From NCBI GenBank assembly GCA_018398585.1, contig JAGTTD010000010.1:26514638-26578637 (forward strand): a DNA stretch of 64,000 nucleotides, written 5' to 3'. Shown piece after piece: positions 10,480-23,800 of the stretch (its first letter is position 1; each line of letters opens with the position of its first letter). Position numbers and translations under genes: made by a program. The stretch is from Simmondsia chinensis. Its lineage: Eukaryota > Streptophyta > Magnoliopsida > Caryophyllales > Simmondsiaceae. The notes below the pieces were generated by a model, which ran no database searches, was not told the DNA's origin, and saw only the letters and a list, made by a program, of their open reading frames with translations.

Positions 10480-13275
10480 AGAACTTTTCTCTAGAATGGC
10501 ATAAAAGATTGCGTTATATTTTTAAACAAAGAGTCCAAAGACTTATAAAGCATGACATGTTAGTACAAATTTAATGACCATAGAACTTGTATTGGGTGCA
10601 TTAGTGGTAAATTGACTAAAATTAAAAACACAAAGACTACATGCAACTCTATACTTTTAGAAGTGATACATACAGATATAGCGGACCTCATTATGTTACA
10701 TAGTGTTGTACCAAGCATTTTGTTACACTTATTGAAGATGTCTCTAGATATGTATATCTCCATTTGATTAAAGAAAAATCTGAAGCTTTTGAAAAATTTA
10801 ACATTTTCAAAACTGAGATAGAAAAATAATTGGGGAATATTAGTTAAAGTATAAGATCTGAGTATGGATTCGAGTACTATGGCAGACATGATACCGTTGG
10901 GGCTGCTGGCCAAGTACTTGTAGGATTATGGGATTGTTGCCCAATATACCATCCAGGTACCCCTGAAAGAAATGGCAATGCCAAAAGGCAAAACTTCACG
11001 CTTAAAGATATGATTAAGCATAATGAGTGTTGCTAACTTTCTTGTGTACCTTTTGGATGAAGCCATTGAAACTGCTTACTATATCCTCAATTGTGTTCCT
11101 AGTAAATCTATTCCAAAAACTCCTTTTGTGCTTTGATTAGGGAGAAAGCCTAGTTTGAACTATTTTTGTGTTTGGGGAAGCCTTGTTGAGGTAAGGATTT
11201 ATAATCCAAGTGAGGGAATAAATACAGGCCCAGGAACCACTTGTTGCTATTTCATTGGTTATCCAAAACACTCTAAAGGATATAGGTTTATTGTTTTACA
11301 CGTGGTACTAGAATTGTGGAATCGCATGACAGCGAAATATTTGGATTTTAATGCTGGAAATTTGTCAAATCCTCTACCATATTTTAAGAATGATAGTAGC
11401 GGAGTTATTGCTCTTCCATTACTCATGTGTAATCAAACCATTACTTCCATTCCTACATGAGTTTTGAAAAACCGAATGCAATAGAAGAATAAGTTGTAGT
11501 TGATTAAGAACCAATTTTTAAATCCACAACCTCAAGAACCTAATGAGGAAATGCATTTAAGAAGGTCTATTAGAAAAAGGAGATCAACAATACCTGATGA
11601 GGAAAAGCATGTGGTTGATCCTGTTACATATCGAGAAGCTATTAATGGAAGTCAATATGACATGTGGATCAATGTTATGACAAATGAGTTTTAATCTATG
11701 AATGATAATGAAGTTTGGGAACTTGTTGAACCTCCCCAAGATCATAAGCCTATTAATTGTAAATATGTCTTTAAGATTAAAAGCGGTTTTGAAGGGATGA
11801 TGGAATGTTTCAAAGCAAATGAGTTGCAAAAGGCTTTACTCAAAGAGAAGGTATATTTTATAAAAAAAACGTCCTCACATATTTTCATTGAGGACTCTTT
11901 TAGTATCTTAATGGCTATTGTAGCACATTTTGTTCAAAAGTTTCATCAGATGGATGTGAAAGTAGCTTTCTTGAATGTGATATGTTTGAAGAAGCCTACA
12001 TGAAATAACCTGAAGGTTACATTGAGGTTGGGAAAGAAAATATGGTTTGCAAGCTTAGAAAAAAGCTTAGGAAATCCATTTATGGCTTGAAACATGCTTT
12101 GAGAAAGTGGTACTTGAAATTTAATGAGGAGGTGACTTCGTTTTGGTTTTGATGAAAATAAAGTTGATCATTGTGTATATCTCAATATTAGTGGGGCCAA
12201 ATTTATTTTCCTAATTTTGTACGGTGATGACATATTTGTAGCTGCAAATCATGAAACCAAGTAGTATTTGTCTAAGAATTTTGAAATGAATGATCTTGGC
12301 AAAGAGTTCTTCGCTCTTGGCATCCAGGTACACTGAGGTAGGTCCCTTTGGATTTTAGGCTTGTCACAGAAGGCTTATGTTGATCGAATGCTTAAAAGAT
12401 TTAGTATGCATGATTACAAACCTTATAATGCTCCTATAGTAAAAGTTGATCAGCTTAATTTGAAGTAAAATCCTCATAGTGATGTGAAGAGGAATCCTAT
12501 GGGAAGTGTACCTTCTGCTAGTGTTATTGGTAGCATGATGCATGCACCAGTGTGCACTAGTCCTGACACTGCCTCTATAGTGGTAATTCATGGTCCATAT
12601 CAGACAAATCATAGAAGAGATCATTGGGTTACAACTATAAAAGTGATACTTGCAAAAGACAAAGGGTTACATGCCTGTTTATTGAAAGGTAGACCATCCA
12701 GAGTTAATTGGGTATTCTGACTCTAATTATGCTAGATATTCATATGAGCACAAATCTACTTCTGCGTATGATTTTATGTAGCTAGAGAAGCTGTGTCCTG
12801 AAAGAGTTTTAAGCAAAATGTTTTGCCTCTTCTACCATTTAGGAAGATTTTATTACTTGTTATGAAGCATTGACATAAGCTATGTAGCTTAAAAACATGA
12901 TTCCAAGTTTGAGAATAGCGAATTCTTTAACTCGATCTATCATCATTTATTGTGATAATAGAGCTGCAATTTTGCTCTAAAAAATAATAAGAGTATTGGA
13001 GCTTGCAAATATACCGACATCAAATTTTTGGTGGTAAGAGATTATGTGAAGAGTGAGACATTCGAATATACTAGATTGATACTAATGTGATGCTACCTGA
13101 TCCATTGACCAAGGGTCTTAGACCCATAGTCTTTTCAATACATGTTGATAATATGGGAATCTTGATAAGCTTTATTGATGCAAGAAGTGCATGGGACACC
13201 GGGAAAAACCTTGGCCTAAGCTTTGATGGTAATGAACTAACTGTGATTGAGTGCATTGCAATAACGAATTAGGGT
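10480..13275 (+). pseudogene. Degenerate Ty1/copia pol
   Basis: Domains on the plus strand in copia order: GAG-pre-integrase (about 10490-10640, WHKRLRYIFKQRVQRLI); integrase core (to about 11100, FVTLIEDVSRYVYLHLIKEK and a GTPERNG-like segment); integrase C-terminus (11155-11460, PSLNYFCVWGSLVEVRIYNP and CYFIGYPKHSKGYRF); RVT_2 reverse transcriptase (11698-12640, NDNEVWELVEPPQDHKPINC, and LYGDDIFVAANHET where YGDD replaces the usual YVDD); and RNase H with a DPLTKGL-like end near 13110. Integrase before RT identifies Ty1/copia. Many stops and frameshifts make it a relic. Confidence 0.85.
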
Positions 13276-14205
13276 ATTGGTCAATATGTTTCGATGTTAA
13301 CCTCAGTCCCAATTTTGGTACGCTGGATCTTTTCCTTAGTTTTGGTCCATATTGTCCAGTGGTGACCGTAGTCATATGCCGCCTTTTGGTTTTTTTACCT
13401 GTGTTTTTTCCTATAATCTTGTTTCTCTGGTCTATTGTATGTTTTTCTTTTCTTTGTTTTGTTCCCCATTTTGTATAGGTTGAATCAGGTCTCGTTTGTA
13501 CGAGGTGTCTGTTGTATCACGACTTCGTCGCAAATTATCAAAAAATGGGCATCTTGGAGTCTTTTGATGAAGTGTATTTTGGTATCATTTTCTTGCTCAA
13601 GTGTGACTCCATATTTTTCGGGTGTTTTTATGTAGTGACATAATAGTTTATTGCCTGATGACATAGTTGGTTATTATCAATGTGCATTTGTTAACCTTTA
13701 TATCTAGTGATTGATATATCCCATTATTGACATCTTTTAACACAAGATATGAAAACCTGATGTGTTTGAATCAATTTTTTTTTCCCTCTTGGCTTGTTGA
13801 CTGCCAATTTTGTGAGGAATTTCATTATAGTTTTCTCTAGCATTTTGAACACTATTTCATGAGGAATCATTTTGAGGACCAATAATGAAAGTGCATACTC
13901 AAATCACTTATTTGTGCAACTTTCTTGTGACATTATCGCCTAATGATCAATATCAATTAGGTCACCTACATCTGTCATCATGAGAGGCCTAGTGTTTTAT
14001 AAATAACACTATGACAACTATGATTCAGTACTTGATAATCTTATTGGATAGGATTGTTTTCTAGATGTTGTATTGTGAATTTGAATTTTTCAAAATTGTA
14101 GCCACTTTGTTGATCAAAAAATTGTAGCCACTTTCAGTACTATTAGTCTATTGCATATTTCTGTATTAAAATTTTTTTTAAAAATGAAGCAAGTAATTAA
14201 CATTA
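13276..14205. other. Noncoding stretch between copia pol and an LTR-like end
   Basis: It is probably the 3' untranslated part of the copia element plus decayed insertions. I see no convincing coding region. Confidence 0.3.
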
Positions 14206-14650
14206 CAAATGGGAGATTGTTCGAATATTTCTCTTAATATGGATTTATGCTTAATTATATTTGGGTTTTGACAACATAATTGATATGTTGAATATTTGGT
14301 TCACAGACAAATTGGGTGGTCATATTAAATTAGGTTTACCTCATTATTTTATTATGTGGTTATTGTTTAATGTAGGCCTATAAATTTGACAAAGTCATTT
14401 ATGAGTAGACCCATCAGATTATTACAAAAAGAAAGGCTGGACCCTCTCTCCTCTTTAATTGAGCATAGATCGTTTCCATAGATGGTTGTCATATTGTAGG
14501 GAGACAGAGAGAAAGATTTAGCACAACTCCCATTCAGCAAAATTCTACACATTATGACATAACAAAGTATTTATTCTTTAACCTTGAGTTCATATAAAAT
14601 GTGATACAAATTAGTATATATGGGAATAGTCTAACAATATGAAGATGTGA
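14206..14650 (+). repeat. Polypurine tract and LTR-like 3' end of a copia element
   Basis: AATGGGAGATTG at about 14208-14219 matches the copia polypurine tract, followed by TGTTCGAATATT, a usual LTR start. The next ~430 bp contain a CTCTCTCCTC block as found in LTR leaders. The downstream boundary is uncertain. It fits the 3' LTR of the copia relic at 10480-13275, about 0.9 kb downstream of pol. Confidence 0.45.
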
Positions 14651-14990
14651 ACTGAATTGCATGCTTGCAGCATAAGCATGCAAAGATTGTTAATAATAAA
14701 TTAGAAAATTAGAATTCAAAAATTAGATGTGTTGTAGTGCGTTGTTTGGACAAAAAGCCCGAAGGCATGCTATTCATAACGATGAAAATGGATAGCAGGT
14801 AGAATAGACTTGGGAGGTCTTGAGACCCAGTCATGAGAACAAAAACCCTCCCCATGAACATTGGCTATTTAATGAGCTACTTTATTACCCTCCCTAGAGA
14901 TCCAAAAAAAAAAAAAAAAAAGGAATAAGAAGAAAACTATATAATCAAAACTTGAATGTTAGAAAATAAAGCATCTAACTCCCAAGGAGG
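14651..14990. other. Noncoding stretch with an A-run, possibly a LINE 3' UTR
   Basis: It lies just past the RNase H end of the minus-strand LINE and may hold its 3' UTR. The A-run at 14906-14923 has the wrong polarity to be that LINE's poly(A) tail. No gene seen. Confidence 0.3.
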
Positions 14991-15019
14991 GGGTGCAGTA
15001 TCACGTCAAGCCTAACCAT

Positions 15020-18000
15020 ATGACAGTCAGAATTGAATATAACGCGAGTGAAGCTCTATTTGATAACAAAATGGACAGCCGCTCCGATGAAATTCCGCTA
15101 CAAGAGGAGAGCGAGCATAGATAGACCCTTACCAGCCATCGATAAGAGCACCCATATGATCATGAACAACAACAATCACTGCAACAACAGAGGATGGATG
15201 AACCCAACAAGCATCAACGTTAATCTTTATGCACACCCAAAAGGGGATAGAGCCAACGAGAACTAGGCCTGGGCCTCACACGGATATGCCCATCCAGACC
15301 TGCCTTCGTAGTTGCTTTCACAGCTTTGAATATAGCTCGTAGCCGCCCAACCCAGATTATCATGCAACCCACTAAAGAGAAACCTGCACGGAGATTTCCA
15401 ATTCGTCTAACACACAAATGCATCTTAGCTAAGGAAAGGTGGTTGTCAGATAACATTAATGATATACTCTCCCACCATTTAGGAAAACTAAGGAAACCAA
15501 TGCAAGAAGGTTTATAACCAACATTGGAAGCCAACTAGACACGCCAAGCAAAAGAGCAAAGAAAGAGAATATGGTCTAATGACTCGATTTCAACCCGACA
15601 CCATAAATGGGAAGTAGCAACCCCTTATTCCCAAGATTGAGATTCGAAGTAATAGCATCAACAAGCTCTCTAAAGGGAAAAACCTCACTTTAGGTAGTAC
15701 AAGAACAGACCATAGATGGCTTAAAGCTTTTTTCTCAGGAAAAGAGGAGGTCGAGGCCTAGAATCTTCTGTCATGAACCTCTCTAGATGCGACCCAAACC
15801 ACATAACCCTGTTTGACTGTAAAGAGACCTTTTAACGCTCCATTTTCAAATCAACTTATCATCAATACAAGGGTTAGAAATAGGAATAGTCCTAATGGCT
15901 CGAAACATGTCCATAGGAAAAAAACATTTGAAGTTTGTTTATATTATAAAGTCCGAAACCCTCTCTACACCCACACGACAAGGAGGCGGGTTAATAGGAA
16001 CTGGAGGGCAATTAGGGATCCATTCATCCTTGCACGTTTTAGTAAGTCTACCATTATTCATGTTCCATCTTAACCCTTTATTCAAAAAAATCCCTGCCAC
16101 ATAGGATACTCCTTCACCACCAAGACGGGCGATAACCGACCTTAGCCCCCAAAAAATCACCATCGGGAAAATAAATCCTTCTAACCACACAGACCCAAAA
16201 GGCATTGCGATTGACGAGTAAGCACCATTCCTGTTTAGCTAACATAAAAATATTCATGCTTTCCATACCGCGAAACCCCAACCCACAAACACGTTTAGGC
16301 GTCGAAAGTTGGCTCTATCTAACCAAATGAATATTATGCTTTCGGTTCACATTCCGTTTTGAATAGAACTTTGCAATGAGACTATTAATCTTACAACATA
16401 GGGATTTAGGAAATTCGAAACAATGAAATATGTATTAAGGCACCGCCGCTAAAATTGATTTACCTAAAACATCCCTGCCAACATGAGATAGAAAAGTGGC
16501 CTTCGAGGACTAATTTTCCTTCTAATATGCTCGATGAGGTACTCAAAGCCCCATTCTTATCCCGGGCCCATAACATTTGAATTTCCAAATAATTTTCTTC
16601 ATTAATAAACAACGACACCCCTAACTCGATCATACACCTAGATGAGACCTCACTTGGCATATTAGGAGAAAAGAAAACACTCGATTTATTGAAATTAACA
16701 CATTATCTCGAAGTGTCGCAAAACAAATCAATCATCTTCTTCACCTCACAAATAACGTTCAGGTTGGCCACACAAAATAATAAACAAGTGTATGCAAATA
16801 ACAGATCAGATAAGACCGGAGAATGAGGAGAAATACGCAGGGGATTCCACACACCATCCCCTACTTCCTTCTCTATAAGCCTTGAAAGAACATCCATAAC
16901 AAAATGAACAAGTAGAGAGATAATAGGTCCCCCTGCCTTCGGAGCTCATTTAACACCATTGACCATAGGACACATCGAGCCCGTCCTAACACAAACCACA
17001 ATCCACAAGATAAAACGATCAAAAATCCCAAATGCAACAAAAGACTCTCAAGACAATCCCAATTGACCTAGTCATAAGCTTTAGTTAAATCTAATTCTAA
17101 AGCCAATGCCACCACTTTGTCTTCCTTCCCTCTATTAGGATAATGGAAAGCTTCGTAGGCAATAATGATGTTATCTTGAATGTACTTTCCTTTAACAAAG
17201 GTGGCTTGGTAAAGAGAAACAATAGTGGGAAGGACAAGTTTTAAACAGTTGGCAGAATTTTTTAGATAACTTTATAGAGAAAATTACTTAAGCTTATGGA
17301 CCTGAATTGAAACACATACTCAGGATTAGGAACTTTTGGGATGCGGGTAAGATTAGTGACATTAACATTGGTGGGAAGAGAACCCCATTCAAAAAGGTTT
17401 TAACCGCTAAACAAACCTCCCCCTATCAAGTCTTAAAACTCTTTATAAAAGTACCTAAGAAACGGGGCTTTAAGGTTTCCTAATTCGTTAACTACCACTT
17501 CTCTGCATTTTTCCACAAGTGCATCAAGACAGGCATTCTTAGTAATAGATACCATTTAAGGAATAACCTGCAATGCTTTGAACATGCCACTGATGCTTCT
17601 GGTCGTATATACACGAACAAAGTGGTAATAGATTAAGTTCTGCACCCCTTTGTCATCATCAATCTAAGACCCCGATGGAACACAAAGCCTAGCAATCCTA
17701 TTACGGGCCTTACAAACCACTATAGCAGCGTGGAATAAGCTCGGATTGCTGTCCCCAAACTTAAGCCAGTCTATTCTTGATCGTTGATGCCAAAAATGCT
17801 CTTCTTCTTCCCAAATTCTTTCAAATCGATTCTTTAGCTCAACTTCTTTTTGGAGCTTAGTAGAAGACTGGGTTCTAGTCTAAAGCTCTTGAAGTCTTCT
17901 GGTAAAGTAATCAATTTCCTACTTTTGAGGCTTAATTTTGGCACTTGCTCCAGTCCACTAGTTCAGCTTTGCAAGATCTCAATCTAGAAACAATAAATAA

Positions 18001-18960
18001 TGAATTACCCTCATCCACACCGGGGCCACAAACTCTCTTCACAGCTCTCTACAATCATCATGAAACAACCATTTAGATTCAAAACTGAACACAAAATGGG
18101 CCTTAACTTGGTTACCCACAAGTCTAATCACAAGGGGGGAATGATTGGAGCCAATAGCAGGTAAAAGGGAGACATCAACACTCTAAAAAAGGAGCATCCA
18201 TCCAACATTCACGGCAACCTTGTCGATGCGCTCCTTCACCTTGATTTGGCCATTTCTCTTGTTAGACCACGAGAATCTACAACCTTTTTCATCTAACTCG
18301 ACTACATGACATTCATCATAGAACTTGTGGAGCAAATCAAAACAAAAACGATCCCAGCCCAATCTACTGAGCTTATTATTTTGAGACGATGTGCAATTGA
18401 AATCTCCCACAATGACAAAAGGGGTATCATCCCCACAATAAATATGAATTAGAGACTCCCAAAATGCTCTTCTCTTAGGCTTCGCGGGCTCCCTATGAAC
18501 AAAAGTTTGAAGCCAACATTCACCCAAGCTATACTCCTCCACCCAAGCGGCAATGAATCGGTCGAATGGTTCATAATCTTAATCTTGGAATTATCATTCC
18601 ATAGGAGGGTCATTCCACCTCTAAACCCAATAAGATCAACAAAAAGTTGTTAAAAAATTCAAAGGGGCCAACAAAGAAGTTAAACGATCTCTCTTCTGTA
18701 TCGTCTCCATCAAAAAAATAATCCCTGTCTTCAAACGTCTATTGAGCTCCTTAAGAGCCCAGACTGTCAAGGAGGAGCCACATCCCTAATAGTTCTAACA
18801 GATAATACTCATTACGCCTGAGGTAGTTGTTCGAGGACAATTGCTGCAAACCCACCTTAAGTCTCATCCAACTGCATTTTGGTTGAAACCTCAGGAGCTA
18901 AATTGTCTTGAATCTTAATCTCAGATAAAATTACTGATGATGGTGCCAAAATTTTGCCCA
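15020..18960 (-). pseudogene. LINE A ORF2: endonuclease, RT and RNase H remnants
   Basis: The endonuclease fragment at 18183-18542 shows FVIVGDFNCTSS and GCRFSWSNKRNG. The later family motif SDH reads SNHSPL (near 18140), so the catalytic Asp is lost. The RT catalytic region near 16800 reads LLFAYTCLLFCVANLN where FADD is expected, so that pair is lost too. A zinc-linker/RT C-terminal stretch lies at 15939-16205 and an RNase H stretch (IKINVDACW-like) at 15150-15270. Stops and frameshifts are frequent. It would nick DNA and copy LINE RNA if intact. Confidence 0.75.
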
Positions 18961-19163
18961 ATTCCAACTTAGCATTGGCAGGTTTCTTTAGACTTTTGAA
19001 TCCTTCTAGTTACCATGTAGTTTCTGATATTCCCCGACTCCTTCCATCACGCAACCATCATCACACATTCACTAGATCGAATCATCTTCATCCTCAGCCC
19101 ATGAAGAACACATGATCCAATTACTGAACATGTTCCGACGCACCACAAAGCTCATAACCTCTT

Positions 19164-20208
19164 TCAAAGTCGTTCGGGCCCTCTTCTTAGACGCGCGCGC
19201 ACCGAGTTCACCCACTGTGGGACAATAATTTGACCACTATCATCAACATGTTCAAAACCTAGAATCAAGGGACTGCCTACCAATGGACAATGCTCATCAT
19301 GGAAAGCGGATCTTAGAAAAGCTAATGTGTTAGCTTCTAACACCTTATATGTTAAATATTCTTCTTGCCTTGCATCATAACTCATAGAATGCTCCAACTC
19401 CACACTTGAAGAAGATCCACACTCATACACGGCTTTCTCAGCTCCTTTAACTCTTATGTCTGGAAAGGAGATACTATTAAGTCCTAAATCTAAATCATAC
19501 ATAGCTTTCTCAGCTCCTTTAACACCCCTACTCGGACATTTCTTATTGTTATGAACCAAACAACCACAAACATAGCAAAAATATGGTAATCTCTCATATT
19601 TTAAAATGGATACATAAATCTTCTTTCCCGTTCCTCTGTAGCCAAAACCTTTCTTGAGCGGCAAATCAATACAAATCTCAACCCTCCCGAACAAATTTAC
19701 AGCATAAGGCTCGTTCATTCAGCTTTTCATCGACTTTAATCAATTTTGGGTACAACTGAGCAATCCTTTAATGGCATTATTCTTAATCATTAGGTTCAAG
19801 GGAAGACCGTGAAATTAGATCAAAATTGGGAAAAGTAGAAATCTATTTCATTATACACAACCATACCGGCGTATCTTTGAGGACTAACTGAGCGTTATTA
19901 ATTGACCATGGAGCTTCTTTTAAAATACAAGCCTTATCAAGCCGATTTTGGAACAAAAAAAAGGAAGCTGTTACTTTCGATTTGTTGAATCTGGATCTTG
20001 TCTTGAAGGGCCCAAGCCTTCCATAAGATACCCCTCGGACTGATTTTAGAACCAAAAAAAAAAAAAAAAAAAAAAGACTGATTTTAGAAGGTTTCTTAGC
20101 AAGGATATTTCCCACCAACACCAAATCTATCAAAGCTTCATCAAAACTGACGTCGTCCTCAAGCTCAAGCTTGCTAATCGCATGAGCTAGCTCCGCGTCT
20201 TCAACCAT
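19164..20208 (-). pseudogene. LINE A ORF1, DUF4283-type with zinc knuckle
   Basis: Starting at the ATG near 20208 (MVEDAELAHAISKLELEDD), a DUF4283-like RNA-binding domain is followed by PYFCYVCGCLVHNNKKCP, a CX2CX4HX4C zinc knuckle, at about 19520-19570. This is the ORF1 plan of plant L1-type LINEs, whose product coats the element's RNA. The frame is interrupted by a poly(A) insertion (20052-20075), which adds a Phe run, and by a frame break between 19718 and 19843. Confidence 0.75.
20038..20089 (+). mobile_element. Poly(A)-only retroinsertion with 14-bp TSD
   Basis: GACTGATTTTAGAA occurs at 20038-20051 and exactly again at 20076-20089. Between them is CC plus 22 A residues. A pure A tail flanked by a perfect 14-bp duplication is what target-primed reverse transcription leaves when copying stops right after the tail. 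It sits inside LINE A ORF1. Confidence 0.75.
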
Positions 20209-20599
20209 AATCTACTTACCCTTCCCAGAAGAGGAAGCCATGGAAATGTAGAATGCCTTACCAACCCACAAAAACAGAGGTGACCAAAGGCAGACAGCAA
20301 TGAGGGCAAATCAAAATAAGCACTCAACACAAAAGGAAAGGAAGGAAGAGCGAGGAAAACCAAAAGAGAGTGAGAAAATGGAAAGGAAAAGAGGCAAGGG
20401 CACAAAACCCGAGGAAAACCCTACTCACAGGGGAGTGGGCAATGTGCTAATAATACATAATATTGGGCCTTAAATTTTGAGAAGCTAAATAAACTTAAAC
20501 TAAGTTATGAGCTTTTTTTTTTTTTTTTTTTTTAACATCAAACGGTGACCATTATACCACTAGGCATGGCATTAGATCCAAAAACAACACATTACAAAG

Positions 20600-23500
20600 T
20601 TTAGCTGGTGGGCTAAACCATCACACTTGATTACATTTGTTCGCAACATGGAGCTTTGCTTCTATATGGGCTATCCTATTACATCGTCTAGGAATCCACC
20701 TAAAATATATACATCCAAAATGGACCCTAAACTTCAAAATGTCCAAAGTAATAGACTTAAAATGCAAGAAGCGAACAAGCACCCATTAATAGCATCAGTA
20801 ACAACCTTGCAGTCAGATTTAATGATGACATAATTCCACCCTTCTGACAAGGCACAAAAACAAGCTTTATGAATGGCCTGAGCCTCAAGAATAAGCGGGT
20901 CATTGGTGCCCAAAGTCTTGCACCAGCTCCGAACCAGCGTGCCTTCCTGATCCCGAGCCACTATAGCGAACGCACCACTCCTTCCCAAGCTCCAAGCAAC
21001 GTTCATGTTGAGTTTAATAAAAGGAGGGTCAGGCGTTCTCCACCCGGGCAAAACACTACCAGTCCCAAAGCCTTTTGCAATCGATGATCTACTAATGAAT
21101 GTTTGGAAGTTGGACTAATTCTCCAAAGCCCTTTTCGGAATAAGCTCCAGCTCCATCAACTGGTTTATGAATATGAAATTGCACCTGTTTTTCCAAAGCC
21201 ATCAACACATATATGCACACAAAACAATAGCGTTAGGATTATCATGAAACATATCGAAAAGACCGTGCCACCACCGTAAGAACCCTAGATGGCCCAACGG
21301 GTTTGGCTTATAACCGAGCCCAGATCTCAGCCACGCAGCCCGTGCGTAAGGACAGAGAAAGAGGACATGATCAATAGACTCAAAATCACTCCTGCACTAA
21401 AGGCATACACGATTATAATTACATAATCTTTTCACGAGATTCTCCGCTCTGGCAAGGGCATTATGGCAACATCTCCACATAAAATGTTTCACCTTTGGTT
21501 CACATAAAAGCCCCCAAAATTTGCTGATAGACTTACAAATAGACAAAGAATAAGAACTCTCACCACCATTGTCATTGTTGCATTTGAGCCCACTCCATTG
21601 CTTATAGCATTTCTTTACTGTTAAAGTCCATCGTTCGATCTTTGCCAAATCAAAAAATATCAACTTCAAGACCCCCAACGGGAATTTGGAGGATGCTCCA
21701 AGTTGCATCTGGATTGAAAAATGAGTAAACTTTTTCAGAATCCCATTTCCTAAGATCATGGTTGATGAAATCAGTAACCACAAGGTTCGAACCCCTAACC
21801 GCATCAACGTCTAGCCACCTAAGATCTCTGACATTAAGGATCCAATTGTGCAAGTCAATCTTGATAGATTTTCCGTTTCCAACCACTCAATGGAGATCAT
21901 TAGAAATGAAATCTCTACCAAATATGATACTCCTCCACCACCATGAGGGATTTGAGCAAAGCCTAGCATTAATAAAAGAAGAATTCGAAAAATGCATGCC
22001 TTTAATAACTCTCACCCAGAATGCTTTCAAGTTTTGAATTATTCGCCAGGCTTGGTTCGCTATTAATGAGAGGTTAAAGCCTTCAAAGTCCCTGAATCCC
22101 AGACCTCCCCTCCTTTTCGGTTAGAGGGTATGCCAATTCGTCTAATGAATCCCTCTGTTAGATCCATTACCCCCCTTCCACCAATACGATGTAACTACAC
22201 TATTAAGTTTCTTATTGAATGATAAAGGAAGCTTGAAACAATGCATAACATATGTAGGGACAGACGCTAGCACTGATTTGATTAAGACTTCTCTAACCTC
22301 ATGGGACAATAAAGAACTAGCTCAACTATTTAAGCTCTTTCTGACACGTTCCAAAATAAAGTTGAGGCCAGTAGTTTTTTACTGTCCCCATGATAACATA
22401 ACCCCTAAATATTTCTCATTAGTTCCCATTTCTTGAATCCCAAAGTGAGAAAGGCATTCACTCTTATCATTTTCTTTGACATTAGTAGAGAAAAATGCTT
22501 TTGATTTTGTGAAATTAATTTCTTGACCAGAAGCACGACAAAACTTATGAATGATGTCACAAACTTTAACACATGAATACGAATAAGCCTCATAAAACAA
22601 CACACAGTTATTAACAAACAACAAATGAGAAATGGATTTATTAATTCTAGACGGGGTCCCAATTCCCTGTACTAACTGCACAGCTAATCAAAGTGTTAGA
22701 CTTCCTTCTTGCCACTGTAGCTGCATGGAAAATTTGAGTATTCCTATCATTGTACTTGATCCATTCAATTCTTGATCGTTGGTGCTAGTGCATCTCCTCA
22801 ACTTCCCATACAGCCTGAATCTGCCTTTTCAGCTCTTCTTCCAACGCTGCTTAACCCAAATCGTCCTCTTGACTCTGGATAGCTGTGAGCTTCTGGTTGA
22901 TGGACTTAATCATAGCACTTCCTTCCTGTGTTCTTTCCCCCACCACTTTACCAAGCTCTCGTTTGCATCGGCGTAGATTGTGATAAACTTTAAACATTCT
23001 AGAACCCTTGGTACTAGGATCCCAGCTATCCATGGCCACCATACCACAATCATCTTCATTCAGCCACTTAGATTCAAAGTTAAATAGGGATTTCTTTTTA
23101 CCAAGCATTCCATCTAACATTACAACCAAGGGAGAATGATCCGATCCTATAGTAGGGGACAAGAATGGTTCTCCAAATTCAAATAGAGTTAGCCACACAT
23201 AATTAACAGCAATCTTACCAATTCTCTCTCTAACAGCGACATGGTCCCCACTATGACGAGCCCAGGAGTATCGGCACCCCTTACTCTCAAGCTCCATTAG
23301 TTGACATGAAATATAAACATCATTAAGAATAGAGATTTGCGCACCTGATAAGGAGGAACAAGCTAATTTATCCGTGAAGGAAGACATCGTGTTGAAATCT
23401 CCAAACACAGCCAAGGGTTCTGTTATGCCCGAGAATGTTAAGTTGAAGCTTTCCCAAAATTCCCTTCTGCGTGGAACATTTGGTTCCCCATAAACGAAGA

Positions 23501-23800
23501 CATGTCGCCAAACCTTTAATAATGGAGTTGACTTAATCCTTGTGTCAATCCATCTCCTAGAACTATGAATAATATCTACTTTAACTTTTCCATGCTACTA
23601 CCATACCCCTTGATTGGCCAACTGAATTAACTATAAAGAGGTTATTGAATTCAAGCTTTCTCATTATTCAGTGACCTTACCTTCCTTCTGTTTTGTTTCC
23701 ATTAGAAAAATTAGAACGAGGCCTATAGGTTCAGGCTAGATCCCGAAGTGCTTGAACTATCAAGGTTTGTTCGAGCCTTTGATAGTTCCAGCATATGAGA
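20600..23800 (-). pseudogene. LINE B ORF2: endonuclease, RT, RNase H
   Basis: Endonuclease (22851-23414): VFGDFNTMSSFTDK, GCRYSWARHSGDHVAVRERI and GSDHSPLVVML; unlike LINE A, both GDFN and SDH are kept. RT (22379-22681): ISHLLFVNNCVLFYEA stands where FADD is expected, so both catalytic Asp codons have become Asn-type. The stretch continues SGQEINFTKSK and NEKYLGVML, the normal RT end. Zinc linker (21397-21807): EPKVKHFMWRCCHNALARAE. RNase H (20734-21051): PDPPFIKLNMNVAW, ILEAQAIHKA, IIKSDCKVVTDAI. Frame breaks separate the domains. Confidence 0.8.

Larger units (their letters stand above)
14990..20445 (-). mobile_element. L1-type LINE copy A, degenerate
   Basis: On the minus strand: a pyrimidine-rich 5' UTR (about 20209-20445), ORF1 (19164-20208), then ORF2 with endonuclease (near 18183-18600), RT (about 16400-17500), a zinc-binding linker and an RNase H domain (15020-15270). 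The plan is that of plant L1-clade LINEs with RNase H. Its 5' end stops about 70 bp from the 3' poly(A) of LINE copy B, so the two lie head to tail. No poly(A) of its own was found. Confidence 0.8.

Noticed and set aside
14906..14923. Poly(A) tail of LINE A
   Set aside because: The A-run is on the plus strand, whereas LINE A runs on the minus strand and should end in a T-run.
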